NCBI GenBank assembly: GCA_951799445.1
Contig: OX637292.1
Location: 21,579,296-21,643,295 of the forward strand
Length of the DNA stretch: 64,000 nt
Source of the DNA: Pseudisothecium myosuroides
Taxonomy: Eukaryota > Streptophyta > Bryopsida > Hypnales > Lembophyllaceae
Direction: 5' to 3'
Below are positions 12,901-23,837 of this stretch, piece by piece. Each line of letters starts with the position of its first letter. The stretch's first letter is position 1. A program made the translations under genes and the position numbers. The notes below the pieces were generated by a model. That model was not told the DNA's origin. It saw only the letters and a program-made list of their open reading frames with translations, and searched no databases.

Positions 12901-14123
12901 TTTGAGTAGGTCATATGCGGAGTATCTTTTGTCCATTTTTGTTTTTTTTGCACCATTATATGCAATGTACTTCTTCGATTCTGGAGATGTGAAATTTGGC
13001 CCTCTGTGAATTTTATTTTTCAGATTAGGATCAATCAAATTGAACAATTTCAATGCACGAATCCTTGGACCTTCAAGGATTAAATCTTTACCCTGGCAAC
13101 AGAACAGTTTAGAAGGATATTTTTGGGAGCTCCCGTTTTTAATGTAACCTGGTTCACTGCTGACGCGCAGATTCTCGCTGGTAATGCTCGGAAGGTAGGA
13201 TCTGTGCGTTTTGAGAGATTGGAAGCTACCTCTCTAAGTCGGGCGGAGTCTGAGAGGAGTTTTCCTCGAGCCTTGCATATTGAAAGGTAAGTTGATATCT
13301 TTGTGCTCTTGTACAGTACAGTACAGCGACTGCTGGAAATTTCTTTTCTTGGTCAAAAGTGCAACACTAAATTGAGAAATAGGCTACATATTCCTGTGAC
13401 CTCTTTGTTATTACCGTTATCCACAGTATATGGTGAATTTCGTGTAGGTGAGCCCCATTTATTTTGTCCAGCATCGGAGGCCGTCTGCTTAGTTCTCCGC
13501 TGGAATAATTGTTTGATGTGCTAGTATTACACTTGTATATGTGTATCATTAATGTCCATAATCTTGCTGCGAAGTTGTTACTTTGACAATCATCACCTTG
13601 CAAAGTCCAAGCAGAATTAGTCGTCTTTTATCTTTCGTTTTTTTCGGCTTGCTTGACGAGAAGTCCAGCGCCAAGTTTGCACTGGGACTGAATCGACCTT
13701 ATTTACAGACCTGCTGTTGAAGACGTTCGCTGGAAAGACCCTGAAGAAAGCTCTTCGGGAGAAGAAGAAGACTCAGATTATGAGGACCTGGATAACGAGG
13801 GATGCTTCCCTGACATGGAAGACCGATCAAGATTTCTCCTCCCCGGAAGCTGCAGTGAAGGATTGGACTTAGTTTCCTCCGATGGACTCTCCTCAGTCGG
13901 TACCCGAAACTGGGAGATGGACGCAATTGAGAAGAACCCAAGTGACAAAATGGGAGCAGACGGCGAGGTAGACGCGAGCACTGCTGCTGTTGTTGCAAAG
14001 TTGACCGACAAATGGGAAGAACAGGAAGCGCAAGTTGAGAGGCGTCGAAACAGAAGGCGAAAACAGTCAGCTGAGGCTGCCATGGAACTCGGCAGGCAAC
14101 GGAGGGCTAACCAACAGAGGTGA
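6982..14123 (+). CDS. Plastid-type CNNM/DUF21 protein with CBS pair and CorC-HlyC domain
   Basis: 18 exons join in frame to 910 codons including TGA: 6982-7384, 7860-8074, 8513-8654, 8780-9006, 9299-9396, 9590-9683, 9965-10042, 10200-10303, 10418-10499, 10812-10951, 11315-11393, 11526-11589, 11728-11819, 11969-12034, 12208-12324, 12656-12853, 13171-13286, 13709-14123. Residues 1-100 look like a transit peptide. About 230-450 form the membrane DUF21/CNNM domain (MAETSITTLWPWK, then LLLLTEIAPKSIAVH). About 480-630 hold two CBS motifs (VREVMTP...YSRVPVFERR and [28 protein letters not shown]). The transporter-associated CorC/HlyC domain follows (YETVSGFVCEAFGYIPRTGE). It matches the Arabidopsis At1g55930/At3g13070 family (to my recollection, chloroplast-envelope Mg2+ transporters). 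The last exon adds about 138 acidic then basic residues beyond the usual core. Confidence 0.93.
8219..8457. mobile_element. Decayed MITE relic in a DUF21 intron
   Basis: This lies in intron 2. It begins near AAACCCCTA and ends near TAGGGGTTT. It resembles the sequence at 10998-11195 in intron 10 (shared blocks ending in CTTGAAGCT or CGTGAAGCT, then CACTTAGGGGTT). The termini recall the CCCCTAAA element family found further on. Confidence 0.4.
10998..11195. mobile_element. Second decayed MITE relic in a DUF21 intron
   Basis: A diverged copy of the 8219-8457 sequence, lying in intron 10 of the same gene and ending in CACTTAGGGGTTAA. Confidence 0.35.
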
Positions 14124-14652
14124 CCGAGTCTTATCTCAACACAAAGGCAGAATTGAAAGGATCTGGGATCTTTGGAACAGTGACAGAAACAGCAAACTGT
14201 CTCAACGTCAACATTCTTTAGGGATGGCTACCAAATGCAAGGGATTTCACTCCCTCTCCTCCCTACCCTTCTTAGCCTGGGTTGGTTTGCATCAGAATTT
14301 GTAAATTGTAAGAGCATTTGTTAATAAACACCTGTTGAAGTCATAAAATAGTGTGCAGACTCTAGGTTTCCTGCAGGCCATAGTGGAGGTCTTTGAGGGG
14401 TTTTCTCCGGTGAGAAGGGAGACCTCTGTATCATACTATTGTTTGTTCCTAGACACAATTCTCGTTCACATCTCGTGTTAACTATTTCTTGAATAGCAGG
14501 AAAATCAGAGGGAAGCAGATGGACAGAGCTCAGAGAAACAGTTCGTGATTACCAAGTCTTTTGACTTGCGAGGGTACCGGTAGTCACTTGTTTGCTAATG
14601 TTAAGTGAAAATGTATCGTGTATTATTATAAAGCTTTGACTATGAATCTTAA

Positions 14653-15000
14653 CCCCTAAATGCCCAAGGCCTTTTTCCCATCAAAATTCACTGAAAACTG
14701 CCATTTCTTCTGCATTGATCCAAAAAAGATGGAAAAATCAATGTTTTGAGTAATGAACCATAGGATCTTGCACTCAACTTGTGTGTGAACATGTGGTAAA
14801 AATTCCGACAAGTTTGACCACATTCTGATTGCAAGATATTTGAATTTGAAGTGAGAAGAAAAAGTATTTTTTTACCTTGTCCGACAGTTTCAGATGTCCT
14901 GGACCACACAATGTGATCAACCAAGTTCTTAATACATTGGACACCATCGCAAAAAACATCCCTCTTTTGTTCCTTGCATTTGTTCCCATCCGTATCCACC
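14653..15000 (+). mobile_element. Truncated CCCCTAAA-terminus element
   Basis: A left end only: TTAA at 14649-14652 followed by CCCCTAAATGCCCAAGGCC. The interior carries the family hallmarks AAAACTGCCATTTCT, TAGGATCTTGCACTCAACTT and ATTGCAAGATATTTG. No matching right end follows, so this is a 5' fragment of the same family as 33712-34625. Confidence 0.6.
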
Positions 15001-16693
15001 GTTGAGAACTTTGTTCCGCTTGTTCCTATATGTTCCTAAAATTGAAAACATTGTTCCTGTATGTTTCCATTATTGGGAGCTTTGTTCCTCCAGAGTTTCC
15101 CATATTGGTGAGTACATTTGTGCACGTGCAGCATCGTAAGCCCCCGTCATCTTCGGAACAGTTTGAGCATCTCAGGAAGTCGGGAACTGTCCATCATAAC
15201 ATTCTTGAGCATTGGGACGCCCTTATCCACTGGGAAAAGTATTTCAATTATTGTGGCGGCTGCCAAACGGGTCCAATTCCTTTGACGAAAACTTGCATTC
15301 ACTGGTTGCGGAAGTATCTGCATCATGCTGAGAATTAAGTACAGTACAATGAAAGCCTGACTAATTTCTTGTCCACAAACATAAGAACATCCTCAATCAC
15401 AACCGGAAAAGCAATCCAGCACAAGCCTTGTGAAGAGGTCTAGAAGGTATATTGTAGTCAGGAATACTATGGTAGGGAGCTCCGTAGTAATTATAGGAAG
15501 GCAACGTACTTGCAAAAGCCACTTCAACAAAGCAAATTGCATTGTAAGAAGCTTTGTGGTAGTTACTTCAAACCTTCTCAAAGTGATAGCCTTGTGAATT
15601 TTCAAGGTTAACTTTGATATTGGTTGCCTAGCTAGGAGCCTCAAATGAATTCCTTGAAATGGCCCCACCTCCCAATTGCAGTTGCCAGATTTGAATAGTT
15701 GTTCTTTACACAGATTCTAATGATGGAATGTGTGCCCCTCTACAATTGGATATTGTAAGAAGAATTGGACCATTTGTTGTAAGATTGAGTGGGACCAAGG
15801 ACTTTCAATTCAATTGAAGTCTTAGATGTAAGAGATGAGCTTCTTCAAATTTTTGGAAGAGGACTCTTGTTACAAAGGGACCTTGCCAAACCTAATCAAG
15901 AATGTTATGAAGTAATTTCCATTCTAACCTTTGCTAGAATCAACTCCCACCATTGACCAAATAACTTTGTGAACTAACCATGTTTAACTACGTTGCATAA
16001 TAGTGTGGGTGCAAAATTATTGTTGCCACCTCCAAAATTAATATCACAACAAATTAAATTTTTTTTGGAGAAACTTGGTACAATATAGTGAACTTTCATC
16101 CTACACTAATTTAAATATTTCACAATACAGAGTGACTTTGATAAATTAGTGTAACATTGGGAATTTGGGACAACGGCTCAATTCAATGTATCGGTATCAT
16201 TTTTAACTTCTTAAATTTGTTAGGCTGTCCTTGCAGACTGTAAATTGGTCGCGACTCGCGAGTGCTGGTAGTGAACATTATTCAGCCTGACGTCACGATG
16301 AAGTACATCTCACTGAGTTTCGAAGCCCTCTGGTCACGAGTGACGAACTTCACAGAGCTGGCACTCTTGAATTGACAGAGTGACGGTAAGGTTACATAAG
16401 GTTGTACTGACTGCCACAGTGGGCCCTGGTGAGTCTTCAGAACTTCCCAAGGCAGTTGCAGCGCGGATGACCTCGAAGGTGAATTCCAAATCCCTGCAGC
16501 CAATATGCAGCAATGTTCTTGTCATGGGCAGTCCGAGAGAAGCTCTGGAATGCACAGAATATAAGAAGCATGGCATGGCACTCAGGTGCAAAATATCAGA
16601 GTGACGGACAACCTCTTCAGCCAGAGCAAGATTTCATTGATTTTCAATTCAGTTCTTTGGAAGGAAGCTTGTGCAGACACAAGAATTCTAGAA

Positions 16694-19600
16694 ATGGCGC
16701 CCGGGGAAACGGTGGCTGTGACAGGGGCTTCGGGATTCATCGCCTCGTGGCTGGTCAAGACGTTGTTGGAGAAAGGATACAATGTGAAGGGTACCGTTAG
16801 GAATCCAGGTGAGGACTTTACTGTGGAAGTTTCTAAGTAGTGTGGAAATGTTTATCATGAAATGTCTCAAATTCATGTTTGTTGTGTATGTGCTTATCAG
16901 CTTGCATGGGAAATTTCGTTAAAAGGGCGGCTTTCCATACGCCAATTTTACATTCGTTCCCTTCGTTAGCTCTAAAGTCTACGACTGGTATAAATTAGAC
17001 CGCACGGTCTAAACGTTGAAGTGCCAATGCCGCCATTTTAACGAAATTTTGGTTTTGCGTAATAACAGTTTTTGCTAAGCTGCTTGCTTGTCCTAGACTG
17101 CAATTAATGTTATTTGCATGACAAACATAAGTTTTACTGCACTGATCTATCCTATTAGTGAGGGCGTCACATTAGTACGTGTCGATCGTTTACTGCAAAA
17201 TGATTAGAAGAGGTTATTTTGTAGACTCTGCTACACAGATGCATCCCCATGTAGCTCACAATATTCAGACTGCTAGTCCAACTAACTTCCACCGGTTTCT
17301 TAGTTGTGATCAGGGCTTGCAACAACGGTTTAGACGGGAGTTCAGATCAGTGAAAATTTGCTGTGAAGTATCTAGGAATGTACGCTTGGAATCGCTGCGT
17401 AAAATGAATGTTTTGTGCTCATTTCAGTTGACAATTCAGTATGCACGTACCTACCTTAATCTCTATAGGCCGAAATTGGCCACTAATTGTGATTTTTTTA
17501 GCACTTTCGGGTGGATCATTGAGGGACTCCAATGGTTTTGTTTCTGATTTTCACTTCATTTTGACCAACACATTTTGCAATGTTCGTCGCTGCTTCTGGA
17601 GATACCAATTTCAGTCACCTCGAATCTCTGAATTGTATATTTCAATGAAATCGGTTAATTTTAATGTCTTATGTTGTTATTTTCTCTTCTATGTCGATCC
17701 CATCATGCACCACATGTCAAATGTTAAATGCAGGTAGAGTGGAAAAACGTTAATATCACATCAAAAGAGTGTCTGATCGATCGTGATCACTCCCCAGGTG
17801 AACCTATCTGATGAATTTCTAAGAATTCTAGAAATTTTTCTTGCTCTGGGTGTTGTGCAGAGAAGGCGAAATTCTTGCTAGAGTTGCCAGGCGCCAAGGA
17901 GCGTCTGCAGTTGTGCGCAGCTGATGTCCTCGTACCAGGCTCGTTCGACTCCATCTTTCAGGGCTGCGATGGTGTCTTCCACACTGCATCTCCCACGGTT
18001 TCCATGAAGCCTGGTGACACTCTGGCTAACCCCGAAGTAAGTGAAGAGTCCATTTGTTGACATTTGTGGAAGCTTGTTTTGCAGTGTAATTACAGTAGAG
18101 GTATTGTCGTATTTCCGATCCTATTAGGGATTAGGGCTCAATTTTCGAGTGGCAATAACAACTATGTACATGAAAACCTACTCTGCATACTTTCATGGAA
18201 AATTTCGTTAAAATGGCGACTTTTCATATACCATTTTTCCATTCGTTTCCTTCTTTATCTCTAAAGTCTAGGACTGATATAGATTTCAGAGCGTACCATC
18301 TAAACGTAAAAGTGCCAAGTTTGTGGAATACCGCCATTTTAACAAAATGTTTGTTTCTCATTTCACTGTAGCTTGTGTTGATGCAACTCTCCTGCAGTGA
18401 AGAGTCAAAAATAAATTCTGTTAAATAGTAGAGTGACCGGGAGTACTCATAAGAAGAGTGTTGAAAGTGTTGTAAGGGCCATTTCCAGCACAGTTCTAGC
18501 TCCTCTGAATTGTGAGGATTTCGAAGACTATAATAATGGCTGACTTGTGTGAATGGAATGCAGGCCGAGCTCGTGGAGCCAGCACTCCAGGGGACACTGA
18601 ACGTGCTGGAATCGTGCGCCAAGGCACGCCCAAAGCGCATTGTGCTCACCTCATCAATTGTGTCTATTCTTTTCACACCAAAAAATGTTCCAGGAGCTGT
18701 GGTTGATGAGAGCTTCTGGAGTGTGCCTGACATTGTTCGCGCAAAACTGGTCAGGACCAATTCAACTCCTCCCAGACTTCATAAGTGTCTAGACTTTCAT
18801 GCATGCTATATTGTCACTCTTTCGTAAGACTGTATGGAGGTCTGGATTTGTCCCACTTATTGTCACGCTTTCAACTGCTTTGGAACCAAATTATCATGCA
18901 TGACCTCTGATATGCCTATTATTTACTTATGTTGCAGACTCCAGAGTTTGGAGCCTACACTGTGGGCAAGACGCTGGCCGAGAAAGCAGCCTGGGACTTC
19001 GTGAACAAACACGACTTGAACATGGTGGTGATGAACCCCGTGTATGTCCTTGGTCCCTCGCTGTTGGATACTATGAACACGACGAACGAGTTTCCATATA
19101 TTATTATTAATGGTACAAATTTCTCCCAGATGTACTCTCCTGCAATGTGAATCAATAATGCAATTTGTGGTCTACTTAATTCCTTTTCTGTGGAGATTCC
19201 TATGTGCATTGTTTTGAGCTTTAAATTTTTCCAGTTTGAAGTTATTGCTGGGGTGGCTCCAAGAGTGTACTAATGGAGGCCAATTTTGCATAATTATGGT
19301 TTTGTTCTTTTGGTAGATAGAAACTATCTAGTTTCTTGTGCAATTCACCACTTTTTTCAACCCTCCCTGAAGCTCCTAAAGGCTTCAAGATAGAACAGAA
19401 TCTTCGTTGAAACCTGGTGATATATTTAGCTAAAAGAAGTCCTGTCTGCAAAGGAGATTCCTGTGTGCAAATGGACTGAAAAATGTGACTGATCACTTCC
19501 TGCAGGAACCATGAAGGACATCCCCAACACTGTGGGCTGTTGGGTTGGTGTGAAGGACGTGGTGAAGGCACACATTTTAGGGTATGAGAAGCCTGAAGCT

Positions 19601-20230
19601 GAAGGCCGCCATATCCTTAATGCAAAAGTGATGCACTACGGTGACCTTGCTGCTCTTTTGAAGAAGCTGTTTCCACAATACAATATTGAGACCAGGTACG
19701 AAATTGTACTGTAAAGTCCTCCGCATGCCTTTTTTTCTTTTTTCACAATTTATATTTTTAAACACAAATGCCAATCAAAGTACATTTCATGGCAAAACAG
19801 GAACACAGAACACCCCTTAAGTATGGCAGTTTTTCATGAGTATATTTGGATATGCCAGTACTTCCATCTTGTCCTTCCGATGGATTGGCATTTAGATTCC
19901 AGTACATTACCTGACCCTTAGGGAGCCAAACTGCAAAGTTTGCAAGGTTCAACTGATTTTCAACTTTAGCTCACCATAATTTCTTCACTCAATAGGTCAA
20001 ATCTTGTCTAGAAATTTGCATTGAGAATTCAAAGATGTTGCTTTTCATATATTGAGATTTTTCGATGTCTCTTGAGCAAATCCAGGGAAGATGAGACTCA
20101 GAAACCGCGAGCATCCCCATTTGTCCTCTCCACCAAGAAAGCGAAGGACTTGGGAGTGGAGTTTCAGCCCTTGGAGGAGGTTCTTCAGGAAATGGTTGCA
20201 AGCTTCAAAGAAAACAAGTTCCTGACATGA
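16694..20230 (+). CDS. CCR-like short-chain reductase, copy 1
   Basis: Six exons: 16694-16808, 17861-18036, 18564-18749, 18938-19112, 19506-19695, 20086-20230; 987 nt, 328 aa, all GT-AG and in phase. This is an extended SDR of the CCR/DFR group, presumably a cytosolic NADPH-dependent reductase of a phenolic acyl-CoA, aldehyde or ketone. Seen: Rossmann motif GASGFIASW (residues 11-19), the GTVRNP strand end that selects [16 protein letters not shown], catalytic Ser in VLTSS (127/128), and Tyr166-x3-Lys170 in GAYTVGK. The bona fide CCR signature KNWYCY is absent; the Tyr region reads [11 protein letters not shown], so lignin CCR activity is not implied. Intron 2 is shorter than in copies 2 and 3, and introns 1 and 2 each hold a MITE. 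Confidence 0.92.
16908..17052. mobile_element. Small PIF/Tourist-like MITE in intron 1 of CCR-like copy 1
   Basis: Inverted ends AAATTTCGTTAAAAGGGCGG and CCGCCATTTTAACGAAATTT. The interior holds an imperfect palindrome TTAGACCGCACGGTCTAA. It belongs to the same family as 18196-18350 and 25288-25493. It is absent from intron 1 of copies 2 and 3. Confidence 0.7.
18196..18350. mobile_element. Small PIF/Tourist-like MITE in intron 2 of CCR-like copy 1
   Basis: Inverted ends AAATTTCGTTAAAATGGCG and CGCCATTTTAACAAAATG. Copies 2 and 3 continue uninterrupted from the CATACTTT-type sequence into TCATTTCACTGTAGCTTGTG, giving an empty site. This is an insertion independent of the one in copy 2. Confidence 0.7.
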
Positions 20231-23031
20231 ATAGTTTGTATGCATACAGTAAGTACAGTAGTACACCGTCCAGACTGAAGAAGAGTGATGTATAGGCAAT
20301 AAAATCAAATACGTTTTCAGCTTTGCATGAGGCAGGGAAATTTGGAAGGTGTGCTGATATCAAATTGGAAAAGTATTTCAATTGTTGTGGGGCTGCCAAA
20401 GAAGTGCAATTACTGTGTGAAAACTTGCATTTATTGGTTGTGGAAGTATCTACATCATGTTGAGAATTCACAAGGAGCTCATATCGAGTTCCCTGTGTTA
20501 ATTCCCGGCTAGTCTCAAATTTCCCTGAGTGTGTAGAGTTGCAACATGTGTCCAAATTACCTGTAAATAGAAAAGTTTTTATAATTGTCAAATTTTAAAG
20601 TTCAGTGGGAAATTTGAGACTCACCACAAATTAACACTAGGAACTCGATTTGAGCTCTCTTTGGAATTGACTACAAGAAAACCCTAAATAATTCCTTGTC
20701 CATGAACATAAGAGCATCAATCACAACTGGAATAGCATTCTAGCACTAGCACCTCTACAAGCCTTGTGAAGAAGACAATGTAGTCAAGAGTACTATGATA
20801 GGGAGCTCCATAGTAGTTAGAAGAAGGCAACGTACTTGCAAAAGCCACTTCAACAAAGCATCTTGCATGTAAGGAGCTTTGGAGTAGGTTCTTCAAACCT
20901 CCTCCGAGTTGGATAGCCTTGCAGTTTTTCAAAGTTTGATATTAGTTGTCTAGGAGTCTCAAATGATCTCCTTGAAAAGGCCCCACTTCCCAATTGCAGT
21001 TGCCATTCATTAGTAGGGGGCCCACAAAGGTAGCTCTAATGGCTTGTGAGTTGAAAATTTTGGTTCAATCGGGCTTGCCAAATCAACTTGCGTGTACATG
21101 AATGCAATTGAATCGGCTTTTTACAAGGTTTGAAAGTTCTATCAAATAAAAGAATAAGTCATTACAAACCTTGAGTTAGCATTTTACTTTATTCTCAAAT
21201 TCATTGAGTTTTCTATACATGATGGTTTTAGTTAATAAATTGTTGAAATATTGTGTAGTTGTTAGGCACTCTAATTTCTAAATCATGTGGCCTTGGATAT
21301 GTAAATAAATGCAAAAGTTATGACCAAAAAATGTCATTTCTAGAAATATGCGTCAATAAATAGAATAGTTGTTTCTTATACTTAGTCAAGTAATGGATTG
21401 TGTGCTTGTCTACAATTGGGTATGGTATGTGAAATTAGACCATTTGCTATAAGATTAATGGGAGGACTGTCAATTCAATTGAAGTCTTAGATGCAAGAGA
21501 TGAGTTTGTTTGAATTTTTGGAGGACTCTTCTAATAACAGAGAAACCTTGCCAATCTTCCTCTGAAAGAATGTAATGAAGTAATTTCCATTCTAGCCTTT
21601 GCTAGAATTGATCATCTCCCACCATTGACCAAATAACTTTATAAACAAATCATGTTAAACTACATTGCATTTTTATAATAGTGTGGGTGCAAAATTACTA
21701 TTGCCACCTACAAATTAATATCACAACAATTTCAAATGTTTTTGAGAAACTTGGTACAGTATAGTGAAATTTCAGCCTACACTAATTTAATTATTCCACA
21801 ATAGAGTGACTTTGATAAATTACTGTCACATGCATTAATACGACCTATCATTTTTAACTTTTTAATTTGTTAGGCTATCGTTCTTGTAGAGTGTACACTG
21901 TAGAAATAAGCGACCCATTCTCGATCAACCCCCCATTTCCACAACATAGGCTATTGCATTTCCAATCAAGTGGACATGTGAAACTGCTCAGTTATGATGT
22001 ATTGTGTGAGCCATTGATTTCAAGTCGATTTCTTGATGAGCCTATGGTCAGAATTAGGCATACCTACATAATAAGAATAGGTTTCACAAAATCTGTACCA
22101 AAAAAATTCACCGTCATTTTGTTTTTAGGCTAAAAAGATGAAGAAAATTTTCATATCTGTCTGAAATCTATTTCCCTGCATGGAGAAAAAATTTCCCCCA
22201 CCAAACCCAGCCGGCAGCTATGCTGAAATGCTTAAGTGGTTGGAAATAGGTCGTAAGCTTCTAAATTGGTCGTGACTTGCGAGTGGTGAACATCTATTAT
22301 TCAGCCTGGCGTCACGACTAAGTTAACTCACTGAGTTGCCATGGTCACGATTGACGAACTTCACAGAGCAAGTACGTTGCAGGAGCTTCTACCGTAGTAG
22401 CGCTCTTGAATTGGCTTCCTTCGTCTTAATCGGATTATATTTATACTGGTGGCATTGATGCTGTAGCCAACAAACCGTCAGTGAAGAACCTTCGTCGAGC
22501 ACACTCTGAATCTGCGGGAAATGAAAATCCCTGGAATCGAAAAATAACTGTAATTCGCAAATAACTTAGTCTTCACGGAAGAAGAGCAACCAGGATTTGA
22601 ACCTACTTGAATAATGAGTCTATCAATTGGGGGTAGCCTTAACTATCATACTGCTTGAAGAATTTTTGTCATCACTATGATTTTTTTTTAATACTGTACT
22701 TAAGAAAACCATATAAATTATGTCATTTTGATTATTTCAGTTATGAAAAGCGGGACATAAATCTAAATCTAAGACGTAGATTTATTAATTATGAGAAAAA
22801 TATCAAATTTTTAGATATACATTTTAATATACAAAAGTAATGAACTTTGACCCAGTGTAAACATGCCGTGATTGTCCGGTACAAGTCAAGTCTGAGTGGA
22901 GCATCCCCCTGGAGTTCCCAACTCCAGATGCTTGAACATTTGACAAAGAAGGGTAGCGTAAGGTTGCACTGACTGCCAGAGTGGGCCTTGGTGAGTCTTT
23001 GGAACTTCCCAAGGCAGCAGCGTGGATGACC
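20231..23031. other. Flank between CCR-like copies 1 and 2
   Basis: No independent gene is seen. The region is largely a paralogue of 15231-16400 and of 35650-38760. At 22258-22480 it has the block with ATTCAGCCTGGCGTCACGAC and ACGAACTTCACAGAG that also precedes copies 1 and 3; this is a candidate promoter-distal element shared by all units. Confidence 0.6.
20470..20665. mobile_element. Foldback MITE between copies 1 and 2
   Basis: About 60-bp inverted arms: left contains GAGCTCATATCGAGTTCC and AGTCTCAAATTTCCC; right contains GGGAAATTTGAGACT and GGAACTCGATTTGAGCTC. It is missing from the paralogous stretch near 15340, which runs directly from GAGAATT into the CATAAGA block. Confidence 0.65.
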
Positions 23032-23605
23032 CAGGGTACGCAACTCATGTATTATATGCAGAGGTCATCGGCATTAAAATGGCTTTGAAGATGGCTTTTG
23101 TAAAACCTACATCAAATAGTGATGGAAATTGTCCATTTGTTGCGAAAAAAACAACAAAAACCTACATCAAATAAGAAAGAGTAGAAAGTTAGGTGAAGAT
23201 CAAATTAAGAAAAAATAAATGTAGAAAACGATGGGTTGCATACATATTAGAGAAAAACTCACAATATTTATGAAGAAATGAAACACCTATGCATAGTTTT
23301 AAGAATTCCATACAAGAAGTTCCCTCCAATTAAAATTAAGTTTTATTAAAAAGACTCCCAAAATTGGGTAGCTTGTCTCATGATACATGTATTAAAAAAA
23401 CTCATATAATTAGGTTTTTAATGCTATCATTGTCCTCAAAAAATATCCATTTCATGTATATAATTATATTTTTGGATTCCTTGTTAAAAGGGCTACAAGA
23501 ATTTTCTACAATAAAAAAAATTATATACCTAGCTTGAGATTGGACTAAAATACATTGTAAGTGATTATAATCAGGAACATATAACATGGGAGTTGCGTAC
23601 CCAGG
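23032..23605. mobile_element. hAT-type MITE upstream of CCR-like copy 2
   Basis: Ends CAGGGTACGCAACTC and GAGTTGCGTACCCAGG, flanked by the 8-bp direct repeat GGATGACC at 23024-23031 and 23606-23613. Copies 1 and 3 have a single GGATGACC followed directly by TCGAAG, giving an empty site. The 8-bp TSD and CAGGG start fit the hAT superfamily. It has no coding capacity. It sits about 230 bp before the copy 2 ATG, where it could alter expression. Confidence 0.85.
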
Positions 23606-23837
23606 GGATGACCTCGAAGTTGAATTCCAGTCCCTGCAGCCAATATGCAGCAATCTTCTTGTCGATCATGGGCAGTCCGAGAGAAGCTCTGGAATGCACA
23701 GAATATAAGAAGCATCGCGTGGCACTCAGGTGCAAAATATCAGAGTGACAGACAACCTCTTCAGCCAGAGCAATACATCTTTGATTTTCTATTCGTTTCT
23801 TTGGAAGGAAGCTTGTGCAGACACAAGAATTCTAGAA

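Larger units (their letters stand above)
15231..20380 (+). repeat. Segmental duplication unit 1 carrying CCR-like copy 1
   Basis: The block at 15231-15340 (AAAAGTATTTCAATTATTGT through GCATCATGCTGAGAATT) recurs at about 20370-20480, and the following block with CATAAGA-CATC-TCAATCACAAC recurs at about 20705. One repeat period is therefore roughly 5.1 kb, as expected for an unequal-crossover duplication. The left boundary copy at 15231 implies that the array once began with, or still borders, the 3' flank of a further unit. Confidence 0.7.
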
